Of a DNA stretch of 64,000 nt, positions 9,791 through 21,772 are shown one piece after another. The notes below the pieces were generated by a model that saw only the letters and a list, made by a program, of their open reading frames with translations, did not search any database and was not told the origin of the DNA. The DNA is from Episyrphus balteatus. Lineage: Eukaryota; Arthropoda; Insecta; Diptera; Syrphidae. The first letter of the stretch is position 1. The number at the start of each line of letters is the position of its first letter. A program made the position numbers and the translations under genes. Location: positions 128,210,551-128,274,550 of the forward strand of contig NC_079135.1 in NCBI RefSeq assembly GCF_945859705.1. The letters are read 5' to 3'.

Positions 9791-10294
9791 GGGTTGGGGT
9801 CGAAATTCTGTATGTTGCAAAATTCTGTATTCAAAATACTGTATGCCAAAATACTGTATGTCAAAATTCTGTATGTGCAAAATGCTGTAGGAACAAAATT
9901 CTGAAAGTCAAAATTCTGTATAGCAAAATTCTGGTTGGTCAAAATACTGTATTTCAAAATACTGTACATCAAAATTCTGTAAATCAAAATTCTGTAAAAA
10001 TGCTGTAAAAAAATATCGTTTTGATAAAGTAAAAAAGTGCGCGCGCACTTTTTTACATTATCAAAACGATATTTTTTTACAGCATTTTTACAGAATTTTG
10101 ATATACAGTATTTTGCCGTACAGAATTTTACAAAACAGAATTTTGCATGTCAGTATTTTGTTCATACAGTATTTTGACGTACAGAATTTTGTATTTACAG
10201 TATAATGACGTACAGAATTATGGTATTACAGTGTTTTGACCCCACAGAATTTTGTCGTACAGAATTTTGACAAGCAGAATTATGACCCGCTCCC
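9791..10294. mobile_element. FB-like foldback element 1 (complete, 9-bp duplication)
   Basis: The element starts GGGTTGGGGTCGAAATTCTG and ends with the inverse of GGGAGCGGGTCATAATTCTG, flanked by AAATTCTTT at 9782-9790 and 10295-10303. The left arm is a tandem array of roughly 12-16-bp monomers of the form CAAAATTCTGTAT, and the right arm is the inverted array (TACAGAATTTTG). The centre (9996-10089) is a palindrome of 47-nt arms with a single mismatch and a GTGCGCGCGCAC core, without spacer. No frame longer than a shadow is present. Terminal inverted repeats built of short tandem repeats and 9-bp duplications are the hallmark of Drosophila FB elements. Homology to FB is not shown. Confidence 0.85.
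9996..10089. repeat. Central palindrome of foldback element 1
   Basis: Two 47-nt arms meet at 10042/10043 with one mismatch (AAAG against AATG) and no loop. The centre alternates C and G in an otherwise AT-rich element. The symmetry continues outward into the tandem arms. Confidence 0.9.
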
Positions 10295-10303
10295 AAATTC
10301 TTT

Positions 10304-13300
10304 TCTATACAAGAAAATAATTGGCATACTTCATTTTTAGGTCAAAACCATTTTAGAGGAAGTTTTTCCAACTTAAAACCAAAGTATTTATTATTTTTTT
10401 AAGTTTAAATTCTTTTAAAAAAATCTTCTATGAATTTTTAAAAAGTTTTAATATTCCAAGCAACTTTTAATATAAGACCTTTAACAGCTCTTTGGTAGGT
10501 ACCTACTACTTTAAGTTAATTTGAAATTTTTAAGGTACTGGCTATTTCCTACAATTTCAATTTCGGATTTGTCAAAACTTTTTGGATGTTTTTTGGTACA
10601 ACCTTCTATTTGTTGCAATCGTCCTTCGGTACTTTTATAGAAGCGTTTGAACTTGTCACAAAAGATAACGATGGTTATTAAGTTATCTAATTTCGTTTCA
10701 TTTTTTTGGAGTTTCAGAAATAATACAAAGTATACAAACTCTGCTTAATGTAAACCTACATTTCTGACCTATTACATTACATTGTTAAATATTCCAACAG
10801 CAATCTATTTTGAGTTAATTATAATTTCCTTAACAAATTTATTGACTTTTGTAACCATCGCCTTTTTCTATACTTATTTGTCCTCATTAGACTAACCGCC
10901 TTTTTTGAGAGTAAAACAAAAATTATAACAAAACCCTTTTGTTTTCCAAAAACCAAAATAAACCTAACATTATTCCCTTCTTCCCAAAAATTGGTTGTGG
11001 TATCTTAATTAACAAGACCTTATTCCCATTACCCATTCCACCTTCTTTAATATCCTCAAATGAAAACCAAAACAAGAAAAATAGCCCATCATAGCTCCAA
11101 TTATGGGGGCTAAATAAATGCTCCGAAATTAGAATTTCGACTCTGATTTAGTGCAACAGCTCGATGTGCAGAGTCTAATGGCTTTTCGCAGCAAGTAGCT
11201 CCCCCACCGAGAGCTGGCTCTCCGACTTTTCCTTTGAAATTATTTATGTACACACGAAACACCACCACATGGTCCGATGAACCAAAAAAAAAACAGAAAA
11301 AAAAGAAGATCAAACATATAAACCAAAGACTGAGACTTGAAACCTTGAAAGAGAGCTCTAAGCACCTAGGCACTGACCCTATTAAAATCATACAGGTAAT
11401 TAATTAATTTGTTTCCACCCGTGCACTTGAGAGATGAGGCTTAAATACGAGTATGTAGAGAACGTTCGTCGTATAGGCGAGGTATGCTAACATCCATTGC
11501 CCTGCGGCGCAGGTGTGTTTGCTATTGAATTATCATTAGGAGACTGCGGGACACACCACCACCAAGCTCATCGTCATCGGTGGACATGAAAGGAGTTAGT
11601 CGATCCTTTTACTATCGGTAACTATTCCGCTCCCATTTCGATGGCGCGGTTGTCGATGCGCCGCGCCGTTGCCATTGCCGACGACCGGGCCCTGTTTCGG
11701 ACAAACTCATGGACATGATGTACAAGGGTAATTTAATATCTTTTCTATACGTGATGGCTCCAGAGATGAACCCAATTTCGAAGGAAAACCTAAAACATTG
11801 TCGGTAAAAAAGATATAAAATAAAACGACGAAAAAAACCCCTTCGGGAGTCATCATTCGATCAAAGGCAAGAGAGGGGACATACAAAATTTGTCTTCTTT
11901 GTTATCTTAATTGAAGTTCAGTCGGTGGAACATCAGACATCAACTCTTACCAATTTCTCAATATGCCTTCCAGTCGACTTCTAAGACAATTCAATTTGTT
12001 CCCATTGCCAACTTCCGGTTTTCGTAAAAAATGAAGCTTCCCCCAAAATTGACTGAAATCTTGAACTTTTTTTGGTTTTAAAAGAGGTCAAATCCCCATC
12101 TCAAAGTCGCCTCTGATTGTAAAAATAACTCATTTCTGTTTTATTTGTCTTAAAACAACAACTTTACGCTCCACTGTGCCCGAACGAACAAACTTCTCAA
12201 AAACAGGGTGGTTCATTGTTTTTTTCTTTAGTTTTTTTTTTATTACTTTGGGATCAGGGCACCAGTAGCGTCGTCGTCGTCGTCAGTCACCGCTTTTTGC
12301 TTTGTCGGTGTTCACTCGCGCTATCAGCTCATTAAGATATGATTACAAAATTTGAGAGTGCGGGAAAGTGCAGTTTCATTGTTTTTTTTTTTCAATGAAA
12401 CTATCTACTCTTTTGGGTTAATAGTAAAGAAAATTTCTTGGGAAAGCCTTTCATAAAAATTTAAAAAAACAGAAAAAATGGTTTAAAATTAAGGCTTTTA
12501 AGCAGCTGTCATGATTAATATAACGATAATGGCTTTGGTAATAGTGCTTGGCGCGGTGCAGCAAGCAACCAGTGATACAATAAAAATGTTGCTTTAATTT
12601 CTCTTTTTTTTTTTGACATTTTTCAAGATTAATAATGAAATAAAAAAAAAAAACTTTTTAGGCCTGGCTGACCTAAGCCCACATAAAGTTTGATGTAATT
12701 ATAAAAATGGTCAGTGGTTTGGACACATTTTAATTTTACTCAATCAAATGGACAGTAGCTAATAGTTTTTAGGGGTTAAGAGATTTATATTAATTTGTAT
12801 TTATATTTTTTAAAACTTTCTTTTTGAGTGTTGCGCATAGTGTTGGTGAAAGAATATTGATAAGAAATGAATTTATAAGATCTAGAGCTGGTAGAATAAA
12901 GTTGCGTCATAATAAATAATGCCCATTTATAGTTAGAACTTTTTAGTTAACTCAGAAATCCAGCCACATTAGTGAATAATTTCTTATTGGCTTTGTTACC
13001 TCTGTTGTTGTATGCCTCGTATTTTCCTAAAGGTAGCTTCTTATGACACAGTTTGAAACAAATGGGTTGCCTCTTAGACTTGCCATACGGGCAAGGTCGA
13101 GTAGAGAAGCCAAAAAATCTTCAATAAAGAACTTGAAAGCATAGCAACATTATGCCTCAGTAGGATATTGCCAGATAATACAATGTGTAAACTGTTTCTT
13201 TAGATACTTTGTTTAGGAAAATATGAACCGTTCAAAATAATAATAATGGGTCAAGTCCACTTCTCTATAGGTTGGATGTTTTAATGTATTAAAAATTAAA

Positions 13301-13931
13301 GGTTCCGTTTTATATCAAATAGTATGAAAGAAAGAAAGTCTTAAGATATGGAACTATTGATCTGTGAATTATTTATTTCAAAAGTTCCTTTAGTTCCTGA
13401 GAAAAAGCTTCTCAAAATTCAAAATACGACACAAATTTCAAATGGATTTGACCTATTTACACTGTGTTACAACAAGAAGGTTTCAAAATATACGCGAGCG
13501 GAGACCTACCACGTTTTGAAGAGCTAGTCGCACTGATTATGAAACGTTATTTAAATAGTCCCTTACACCCCCAAAATCTGGAGTTATGCGCAAAAAAAAA
13601 CGGTTTTTTGGACCTTCATCCATTGAAAAAATTCTAGCTTCGTCAAATTTATACCCATTTTAGATTTCTAAATGAGTTCAAAAGTTCCTTTTTTTCGGCA
13701 CTAACCCAACTTCGACATCAATTTAAAGTATATGTTTTCGAAACAACATGCTGTTTTAAAAACATATTCTGAAATAATACTTTTTTCCAAACCCAACGAG
13801 GTATTTTTTATGAAAATCGGTTAAAAATTGACTTAGAAAAAACAAATAGGATTTCAACCCAGATACAGAAATTCGACCGTTAAGGCACTGAACAAACTTG
13901 GGCGCCAGGATTTGATAACGGTTTTTTTTTT
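10304..13931. other. Unassigned, probably non-coding host DNA
   Basis: No gene supported. 11.10-12.35 kb is less AT-rich and unique-looking, with GC-rich patches (GGCGCGG...CGCCGCGCCG near 11643) and a (GTC)n run near 12270. A 26-codon frame at 11641-11721 is too short to call. The minus frame at 11110-11391 shows no domain. The remainder is AT-rich with T and A runs. Regulatory or intronic DNA is possible, but nothing in the sequence decides it. Confidence 0.45.
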
Positions 13932-15786
13932 GACGTGATAACGTCTTATAAATCGATGAACCATGGCAGCCACCACAAAAAAGTGACGCCATTTTCTAAC
14001 GTTACACTCTCGCACTTTCGCAGTGCGGCAAAAAATTTCAATTAAAAATTAAAAATAAACTATTAGAGATACAGAAATCTTCTATAACTTATTTGAAAGA
14101 TAATAACCTAAAGCTTAATCCAAATGAAGGATTTTTAAAAAATTCCGTCATTTAATAGGGTAAACAGGGGTAAAACGGAAAGATGAAATTTGAACTAAAA
14201 TCCAAACGCGAAGTCGTAGAGAATTGATTTTTTTTTTTGCTATAGATAGATGAGATTAATTTAAGGACAACTGCATTTAAGAAAAAATTCTAAAAAATTT
14301 TGAAACTAAGCTATAACGTTTTGTTTGAGCGTTGTACACGTGTTGGGGCTATGACAAAATGATGATTTTGGGTAAAAATTTTTTTTTTTGACAATTCTAA
14401 AGATGCCAGGTGAAAGATGAGAGAAAAAAAAGTAGGCGTCTGATACGGATTTTTTTCTAACGCTCAGCGTTTCGAAATATGAATTTTTGAAAAACACCTT
14501 GTTTTTTAGGGGTATTTTTGGGTAATTTTTGATTTTTAGCTTTTTTTTGCTAGCATTCAAAAAATCTCAAACTTATAGGAAATGTAGGTTCTTATGCATA
14601 AGCAAAAACTTGGAATCGTTTAGTGAATTTTGACTGAATAACGGGAGAAAAAAGTTTATAAAAAACACGTTTTTTTACCGTTTTTAACCGATTTTCATCG
14701 TTTTTTATTTTTATCTTTTTTTCTTTAATAGATACAGGAATAAAGTATGTGGAGTAATGATAGACCATGTAAAAAAAAAAAAAAAATGATAGACCATGAC
14801 CACGACTAAATGTGTGCTAAGTTTCAATCATTTTCGTGAACACAATTTTGAGATAACTGTAAAATAGAATTCAACAGGTTATAACTTTTGACCAAGAGCA
14901 GATAGAAATTTTATTAAACTTTTATGAGCATCCTGATACAATTACCTTTCATTTGGTATATCACACATAACGGTAGACTAACTACAAGCTACACAATGCT
15001 AAATCAAGAAACTTGCGAAAAACCTTAAAACACCAATGGAGATCTGTTGCCCCCCCCGAACAGCCACCAGTGTGGGAAGTACCGTAATCTCAGTCTGGAA
15101 ATTCGACATGGTTGACTTTAAAAAATTCTAACTTCTCTTGTAGGCATCTTTGAAATGAGATTGATACGTCATATGAAAGGTTAAAAAATAAGCTTTCACA
15201 TGGTATATATTTTTTATAGGTTGTCAAACAAAAAAATTGATTCCATAGCCTGAGAACATAAAAATAAATGTTTTTTTTTTTGCTTTTTTTTTATGAAATT
15301 TGATCGAGTTCAAAAAATTCTAGCTCTTTTTGTAGATGTCTCATAGACCTGATCGATATATATATTTTGAGCTTTCAGATGGTATACAATTTTTTATAGG
15401 TTGTTAGGGAAAAAAATGGAATTAATGAAATGAGAAAATAAAAATTCATGTTTTTTTTTGCTTTTTTTGATGAAAATGATTGTTTTCAATAAATTATTTT
15501 TATACTTTTTGCGCATTGTAAAAATTTAAAATGGTTTTATTCTTAAGAAGAAATACTTGGCTTTTAAATTGCACAATTTTTTTTGTAAGCTTTTGAAATA
15601 AAAAAATTAATATAATGAGAAAATAAAAAAGGTATTTCTTTTTAGCTTTTTCTTGTAAATTATGATTGTTTGAAAAAAGCAAACTCTTCAATTGACTCAT
15701 ATTAAACAAAATCACACAATCTGTTTTCTGACGACGTTATCACGTAAAATCATCGTCCGTAAAGCGGCTTTACAGACAACCTCTTT
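13932..15786. mobile_element. Unclassified ~1.85-kb repeat, copy A (ACGTGATAACGTC ends)
   Basis: The left edge reads TTTGACGTGATAACGTCTTA. The right part contains ACGTTATCACGTAAAAT, so the two ends share TTTNACGTGATAACGTC in inverted orientation. The same left block (ATCGATGAACCATGGCAGCC) and right block (CGGCTTTACAGACAACCTC) recur in copy B at 52767-57426. The second half (from about 15018) carries the block TGGAGATCTGTTGCC that is also found in three partial copies elsewhere. Short frames inside have no domain. It looks like a non-autonomous DNA element, but no clean duplication of target sequence was found. Confidence 0.7.
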
Positions 15787-18679
15787 TTTTCCAAATTCCA
15801 ATATTCGATACTGATTTGGATTTAAAAAAATTTACTACGGGAAAGCATATATGTACATATTTTGGATTAAATGTAAATAGAATTTCATAGTACTGGAAAG
15901 TACTAAGCAAAAAACAAGCATTTTGTGGAACGAAATATAGGAACACCATCCCCTGGCGCAATCCGCTATTTTGAAAAAAGCATACACTGTTTTTCTGGAC
16001 AATACTTTTGAGGTTATATGTCATTTTATTTTTTACTTTTTTGGTTATTGGAATTTTTCTTGGTCCCTATGATAATCACATAATTTTTCATCATCAAATT
16101 TCCAATACTTTGTTACAAGTACCAGATTATACGATTTTTGAAACCTAAGATAAGGAACTTTTACAAGCAATCCCTCTCTACTTTCTACAGGCTACTGAAT
16201 GTGACTCTGATTTTTTAAGACATACCTACAGCATAGGTACTTTTCCATCTACAATAATAAATAAAATAGCTTCAAGTGACACCTTAAGCTGCCAAACATA
16301 ATAGCTTCGGTGCATTATATTTCTTGATAAAAATGAAGATTTCCAGATATATGAGTCCTTTTTCTACAAAAATTAGATTTTTTTTCGCTTTATTCGTAAG
16401 AATCGTGGCGAAATTTGAACAAAAATATAAATCAATTGGACTGAAATTCATTAAATTTAATGTTAGATTAAAAATCACGATTTAAGGAAGCATCTATTAG
16501 CAGATGGAATATAGGGGCCCTTAATTAGAACATCACTGGATCAAATTGGTTCTCAGGCAAACTTAAAATATAAATTCCCACCCCAAATACAAAAAAAAAC
16601 TTAAGATCCAAATTAAAGAAACCTAATTTTTCATTACAATTCTCACAACTCAAATATTGTATCCCGCCAGCTTTCCTCATTAACCAACCATCCGACAAAA
16701 ACAAAAAAAACAACTTAAAGGTTACTTAAGTTAGGAAAGTTACTTTGTATTATTATTATTTGCCTTAGGAAACAAAAGACGCACCATTATAAATTTCATA
16801 CTGACTTAATTACTCGACCTGGGCCATTATACTTTACTAATGATTCCATCTTCAAATTCATGTTTGTCTTGTGTACCATCAATCAGGAATCCCCGAAAAA
16901 ATTCCCCACCAAAAGTCCGAAAATTTTCTTCAAGGTGTCTTTGGTGTTACCAACTATTAACAGCCGCCACTTTTGGCCCATTTGCTTGGAATATAAGGTG
17001 AAGTCAAGAAAAATTAACTAAAGTACCCACCTGTGTGATTAATTGGCATACCATGCTTATACTGGCACTGGCGCTGTATAGCCATTGTCCAGGAACTTTT
17101 AGTAAAGTCGATTTGTGCGTAAACAAAGTTTTTCTCATACCCCAAGAGCATCACAAAATTCATAAAAATATTTTCTTTCTGTTCAATTTGTATCTTTTTT
17201 GTTGTTGTTGTTGGCAATTAGTAACCGCACACAAAAATAAAACCCTCATTTACATATAAACACTCACATAGATATGTAAATATATGTAAAAAAAAATGTG
17301 TGTGTGCCTTCTAATTGCTAATTGGGCCATTTCACGGACTATTCCCAGAAATGCAGCAATCTGCAGCCCCCAGATTGTTATCTGTTGAAAAATTAAATAT
17401 ATTTTTTTTTGTACATATTTTTGAATTTTATTATTAAGAGTGAAAGGCGGAATAGCTAATGGCTACCGTTTAAAGAGAGTCTTTCTCCCCTGTTGGCTAT
17501 ATGACTGTGTTTCAGGCTTCCTTCCTCCATACTCTCGTGTGTAGCAAATGTATCATAGCGAGGACTGAAAATGAAAATATTATGTAAATTTTTTGGGCCA
17601 AAAATTAAAATTATTATGTAAACGGTAGTTCTATGAATGGGACTCTAATTATGCCATTCATAGTCGTGGATTGCCAACAACAACAACAACACCAACACAA
17701 AGAAGTATAAAACATTTTAAAATATTTAAGATTAATTGAGATGTATGTGCTGTTGGTAATGAGCCTGGCAGCAGTTCAGCATTTCAGCTCAGAGCTAGTT
17801 AAAAGGCTGCTTTTTAAGAGCCAAATAAGCTATGGTTGGTATAGCGTTAGCAAGGAGATTAAAAGATAATAAAATGATATTTTACTTTTATATTTCGTAG
17901 CTTCTAGGTAGGTTTAACATTTTTAAATGCAAAATTTAAACTTCCCAGCTAACAACTCAATGGGAGAAAGATAGACGCAATGTTGTGGATTGGTGGGTAA
18001 TAGTTGATGGGGAACGGGGAAAAAGGGAAGCCTTTACATTGCTGTGAAAATAATAATATTTTGAATGAAAACAATTATGTTGTTTTAAATTTTCAATTAG
18101 CTTTTTGTTTAGAGTGTGCTCATAGTGTAATTGCATTTATTATGCACAAAACTAATGAGGTGTATGAATACACTTAGCAGGCAATTAGATGATTTGCAAC
18201 AAAACATTGTAATGTAATGTTGTTTTTTATATTTTTATTTTATGGGATTCAAAGTAAACACATATTTCACCCGCAAATGTCTTGATACTTTTAGGCCCGT
18301 TTTATCAGAGTGAAAACGTCAAAAACAACCTTATATTTTTTGTTCGGTACATCAGTGTCACGTCTAAAAAAAAGGAGTGTATTCGGGGTATATAGTGCCT
18401 TTTCTTTCAGCTCAAATGTATGTTTTGTTTGTTTTGGGTTTGACCACTCATTTTTAGCACAGGTGAACTTGTCCCAATCTAGAATCTGGGACTTAGCAAA
18501 AAAAATTTATTAAAGCTGGGTTTACCTTAGTGTTTATGATCTAGATCGTGATCTAGACAAAAAGGGATGATATTCAGGAATATTCTCACCCAAACTTTGG
18601 GATTCCGTATTATCATTTTCCTTAAAAAAGCCATCAACGTTATCAAACATAACAAAAATCAACGATTCCATTTGCATAC
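15787..18679. other. Unassigned AT-rich DNA
   Basis: No gene supported. 16.9-18.05 kb looks unique with mixed composition, including a GTTGTTGTTG run near 17200 and CAACAACAACAAC near 17680. A GATCTAGATCGTGATCTAGAC repeat lies near 18537. All frames are under 75 codons and lack domains. Confidence 0.45.
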
Positions 18680-20212
18680 CCGAGTAAAAATGGAATTCCG
18701 CCGCACCATTATCAGAAATTTCAATTGCGTCGCACCACTTCCGCACCATTATCAAAAAATTTTAAACCGCCGCACCATCGCTGCACGACGTTTGCACCAT
18801 TTCATTTAGAAAAATTGAAAAGAAATTCGCTGCACCACCGCCGCACCACCGCACAAATCGCTCATCTAGCGGAATTTAATTTAAAAAATCACTTGCAAGA
18901 ATCTATGCAATAGCCGGTTTTATGTGAAGCTAATACCTTGTACTAAGTAAGTGTGATTAAATTTTAACTGATCTTAAGGTTTGAATTTTGGATTTTTTGA
19001 GTTAAAATTGAGGTTAAAAGGTGATTTGGTTACTATGGTTTTTAAGTGTTTTTTAATTTGTTATTGAAAATTTTGTGCGATTTGTATTAAATATAATACA
19101 GGAGCATATCAATTTAAGTAAAATCTCATTTTATATGATGTTCAATACTTTGCTATTTTCCTTAAAAGTTGAAAAATCGTGTTTTTTGGCTTAATTTTTA
19201 CATTAAATGGAGATAATTTAAAATTATTCCTCATTATTACATTGGGAATCCATATTAATTTTAAAGCTTGATATGTTAGCTTTCCTTTTGCATTTTAAGT
19301 GGCTGCGCATAGCTGCGACACCCATAAATTTGTTTTTCATTTTTGAACTACCTTCCAGAAAAATAACTACTATGGAAAGAATCAAAACAAAATTATAAGG
19401 ATTGTAATGTTAATTTGAAAAATTTTTTGTGTGGATTTTTTTTCCCATTAACAGGTGTATTAAATGGTCTTTATTCTTGTTTTCTAAAAATAATTTTCGA
19501 AATTTTAAGACGCAAATTCTTGATGTTTGGGTGTCTTAATCAGAAATTAAATTCCCTGCACCACCAATGCTAACTTAATACTTATAGGGGTATCGAATTT
19601 TTGTTTTTCAGGCACCTAAAGCTTCCAACTACTTTTATGTGTTATATTTCAAAGACCTTTTTTGTTAGTGGTACTGTTAATGCCAAAGTTATCGAAAATA
19701 CCCAAAAAATAAAAATCTGATAAAAAAAGTTGTTCCCTTATGTTTCAATTTTCTCAAAAACTAGAAGGCATGGGAACATATGGTTTTTAGTAATTAAAAA
19801 AGGAATCAATTGAGACAGTTGTATTTATTAATCAATTTTGTATGGACATTCACAGTCTTTAAAAAAATAATATTCTATGTGTTTTTTTTTTTTTTATTTT
19901 TTTCCTCAAATTTTGACTTTGAAATCGATTATTTCAAAAACTTTTTATTATAATAACTTGATTTAAAAATAACAATTCAGTATAAAACGTAAGCTTTTGA
20001 AAAAGGTATCATTCATAACTGTCAGTGTTGCCGTCGTTTTAAAATATTTTTTTCTTTATTTTAAGTAATTTTTTTGAAAATTGCCCCTCCCTCTTAAACG
20101 GGGGGAGATTGACCCCCTCTCTGGTAGTAAAAAATGCTTGTATTTAACTCCTTTTTTGGCTAAAAATATGAGAAACTATTAGCAAAATTGTTGCTAAATT
20201 TCATTTTGTATA

Positions 20213-21289
20213 CAGGGTGTCCCAAAAGTAATGGATCAAACGAAATATGCTGATAGGCCAACCTTAGGGCTCTCAGAATTAGGTAACTTGTTCATCCCAA
20301 ATCCTTACGGTTTTCGATTTAATGCAGTTTTTGTGAAATTTCGAAAAATCCCGACTTTGCAACAGTATTTTGCTTCCTCCGCTCATAATTGATTTTTGTT
20401 TTTTACAATTCTTTCACTAAAACATTGCCTAATGATAAGAAATAATTAATTAATCAAAATATTTTTTATTTCATACGCCATTTTGCTGCAAATTAATTAA
20501 CAGTTCCATGTTTTATAAAAACTCAATTTCTTTCTTTTATTTCAGAGCAACACCCTGAAAAAAATTTGTATAGTGTGCCACTAGTTCATTATTTTGAAAA
20601 CTTGCCATGTTATTGCAGTTTTCAAAAATGTATAAAAGTTTCCAAAGTTGAAGTTAGAACTGAAGATATTACAATTTAAAAGCAACAAAACAGGGTTTTT
20701 CAGAGAAAAATAACAAAGAAAAATAAACACATTTTCTCGACTGTTGTTTGTTTATTTCCTTTTGAACAAAAGCCTCGATTTTTGTTTGTTATTTTGCTCT
20801 GAAAACTTCTGTTTTTTTGCATTCAAATTGTAATATCTTTTGTTCTAATTTCAACTTTGGAAATTATTATACATTTTTGAAAACTGCAATAACACGACAA
20901 GTTTTCAAAATAATAAACCAGTGCCACACCATACAAATTTTTTTCAGGGTGTTGCTATGAAATAAAAGAAAGAAATTGAGTTTTTATAAAACATGGAACT
21001 GTTAATTAATTTGCAGCAAAATGGCGTATGAAATGAAAAATATTTTGATTAATTAATTATTTCTTATTATTAGGCAATGTTTTAGTGAAAGAATTATAAA
21101 AAACAAAAATCAATTGTGAGCGGAGGAAGCAAAATACTGTTGCAAAGTCGGGATTTTTCGAAATTTCACAAAAACTGCATTAAATCGAAAACCGTAAGGA
21201 TTTGGGATGAACAAGTTACCAAATTCTGAGAGCCCTAAAGTTGGCCTATCAGCATATTTTGTTTGATCCATTACTTATGGGACACCCTG
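20213..21289. mobile_element. 1077-bp palindromic MITE (copy 2)
   Basis: Same family as 6352-7428: identical terminal CAGGGTGTCCC, TA at 20211-20212 and 21290-21291, and two inverted arms filling the element. An internal CACCCTGAAAA/TTTTCAGGGTG pair lies near 20560 and 20944, resembling a second, internal terminus. Differences from copy 1 are scattered substitutions, roughly 5-7 per 100 bases in the first 150 bases by eye. Confidence 0.92.
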
Positions 21290-21520
21290 TATATTTGTTA
21301 TAAATTCAACAAAAAAAAAAAAATCCTCGAAAAGTTATAATCTGTGAGCGCTATTAATTTAATTCCGCTAGGTGAGCGAATTGTCACACTGGGCACCGCC
21401 GCAACACCGCCGCACCACGTCTGCAACATGATCAAAAATTCTAGGTATTCTCGTACTTATACAAATTTATCCTCAAAGTTATTTTGACTTCAGCAACAAA
21501 TTGTCAGTTCGTACAAACAT

Positions 21521-21603
21521 GACTTGGTGGTCGAGTGGTTAAGGCATTGGACTTCAAATTAAAAATTGCTCTGGATAATCGGGTTCGAATCTACTTCTCT
21601 TCA
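21521..21603 (+). pseudogene. tRNA-Ser-like pseudogene or SINE head
   Basis: A-box-like TGGTCGAGTGG and B-box-like GGTTCGAATCT are spaced as in a serine tRNA with a long variable arm. The anticodon stem does not pair (TTGGA against TTAAA), the loop would give UCA, and the acceptor ends do not match. It is therefore not a working tRNA. It lies inside the right arm region of the CCGCACCA element. Confidence 0.6.
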
Positions 21604-21772
21604 GTAGTTATTTTTTATTTTTCAATGATCCAAAATTATGTATAATGGTGCAGCGAACTTTTCATACAAAATGAAATGGTGCGGACGTGGAGCAGTCGTG
21701 GTGCAGCTGTGGTGCTGCGGTCAAGATTTGTTTTTATTTTTTTCTTTAAAAGTCAATTTTTATTTTTACTCA

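Larger units (their letters stand above)
18680..21772. mobile_element. ~3.1-kb inverted-repeat element with CCGCACCA-rich arms
   Basis: The left arm (about 18680-18890) starts near GAGTAAAAATGGAATTCCGC and holds at least five GCCGCACCA/GCTGCACCA words. The right arm (about 21350-21772) holds the same kind of words, partly inverted (TGGTGCGGAC, TGGTGCAGC), and ends near ATTTTTACTC. The inner edges match as CGCTCANCTAGCGGAATT and its inverse. The arms are far more GC-rich than their surroundings. The interior carries the second 1077-bp MITE and no recognisable gene. Boundaries are approximate and the arms are diverged. Confidence 0.6.
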
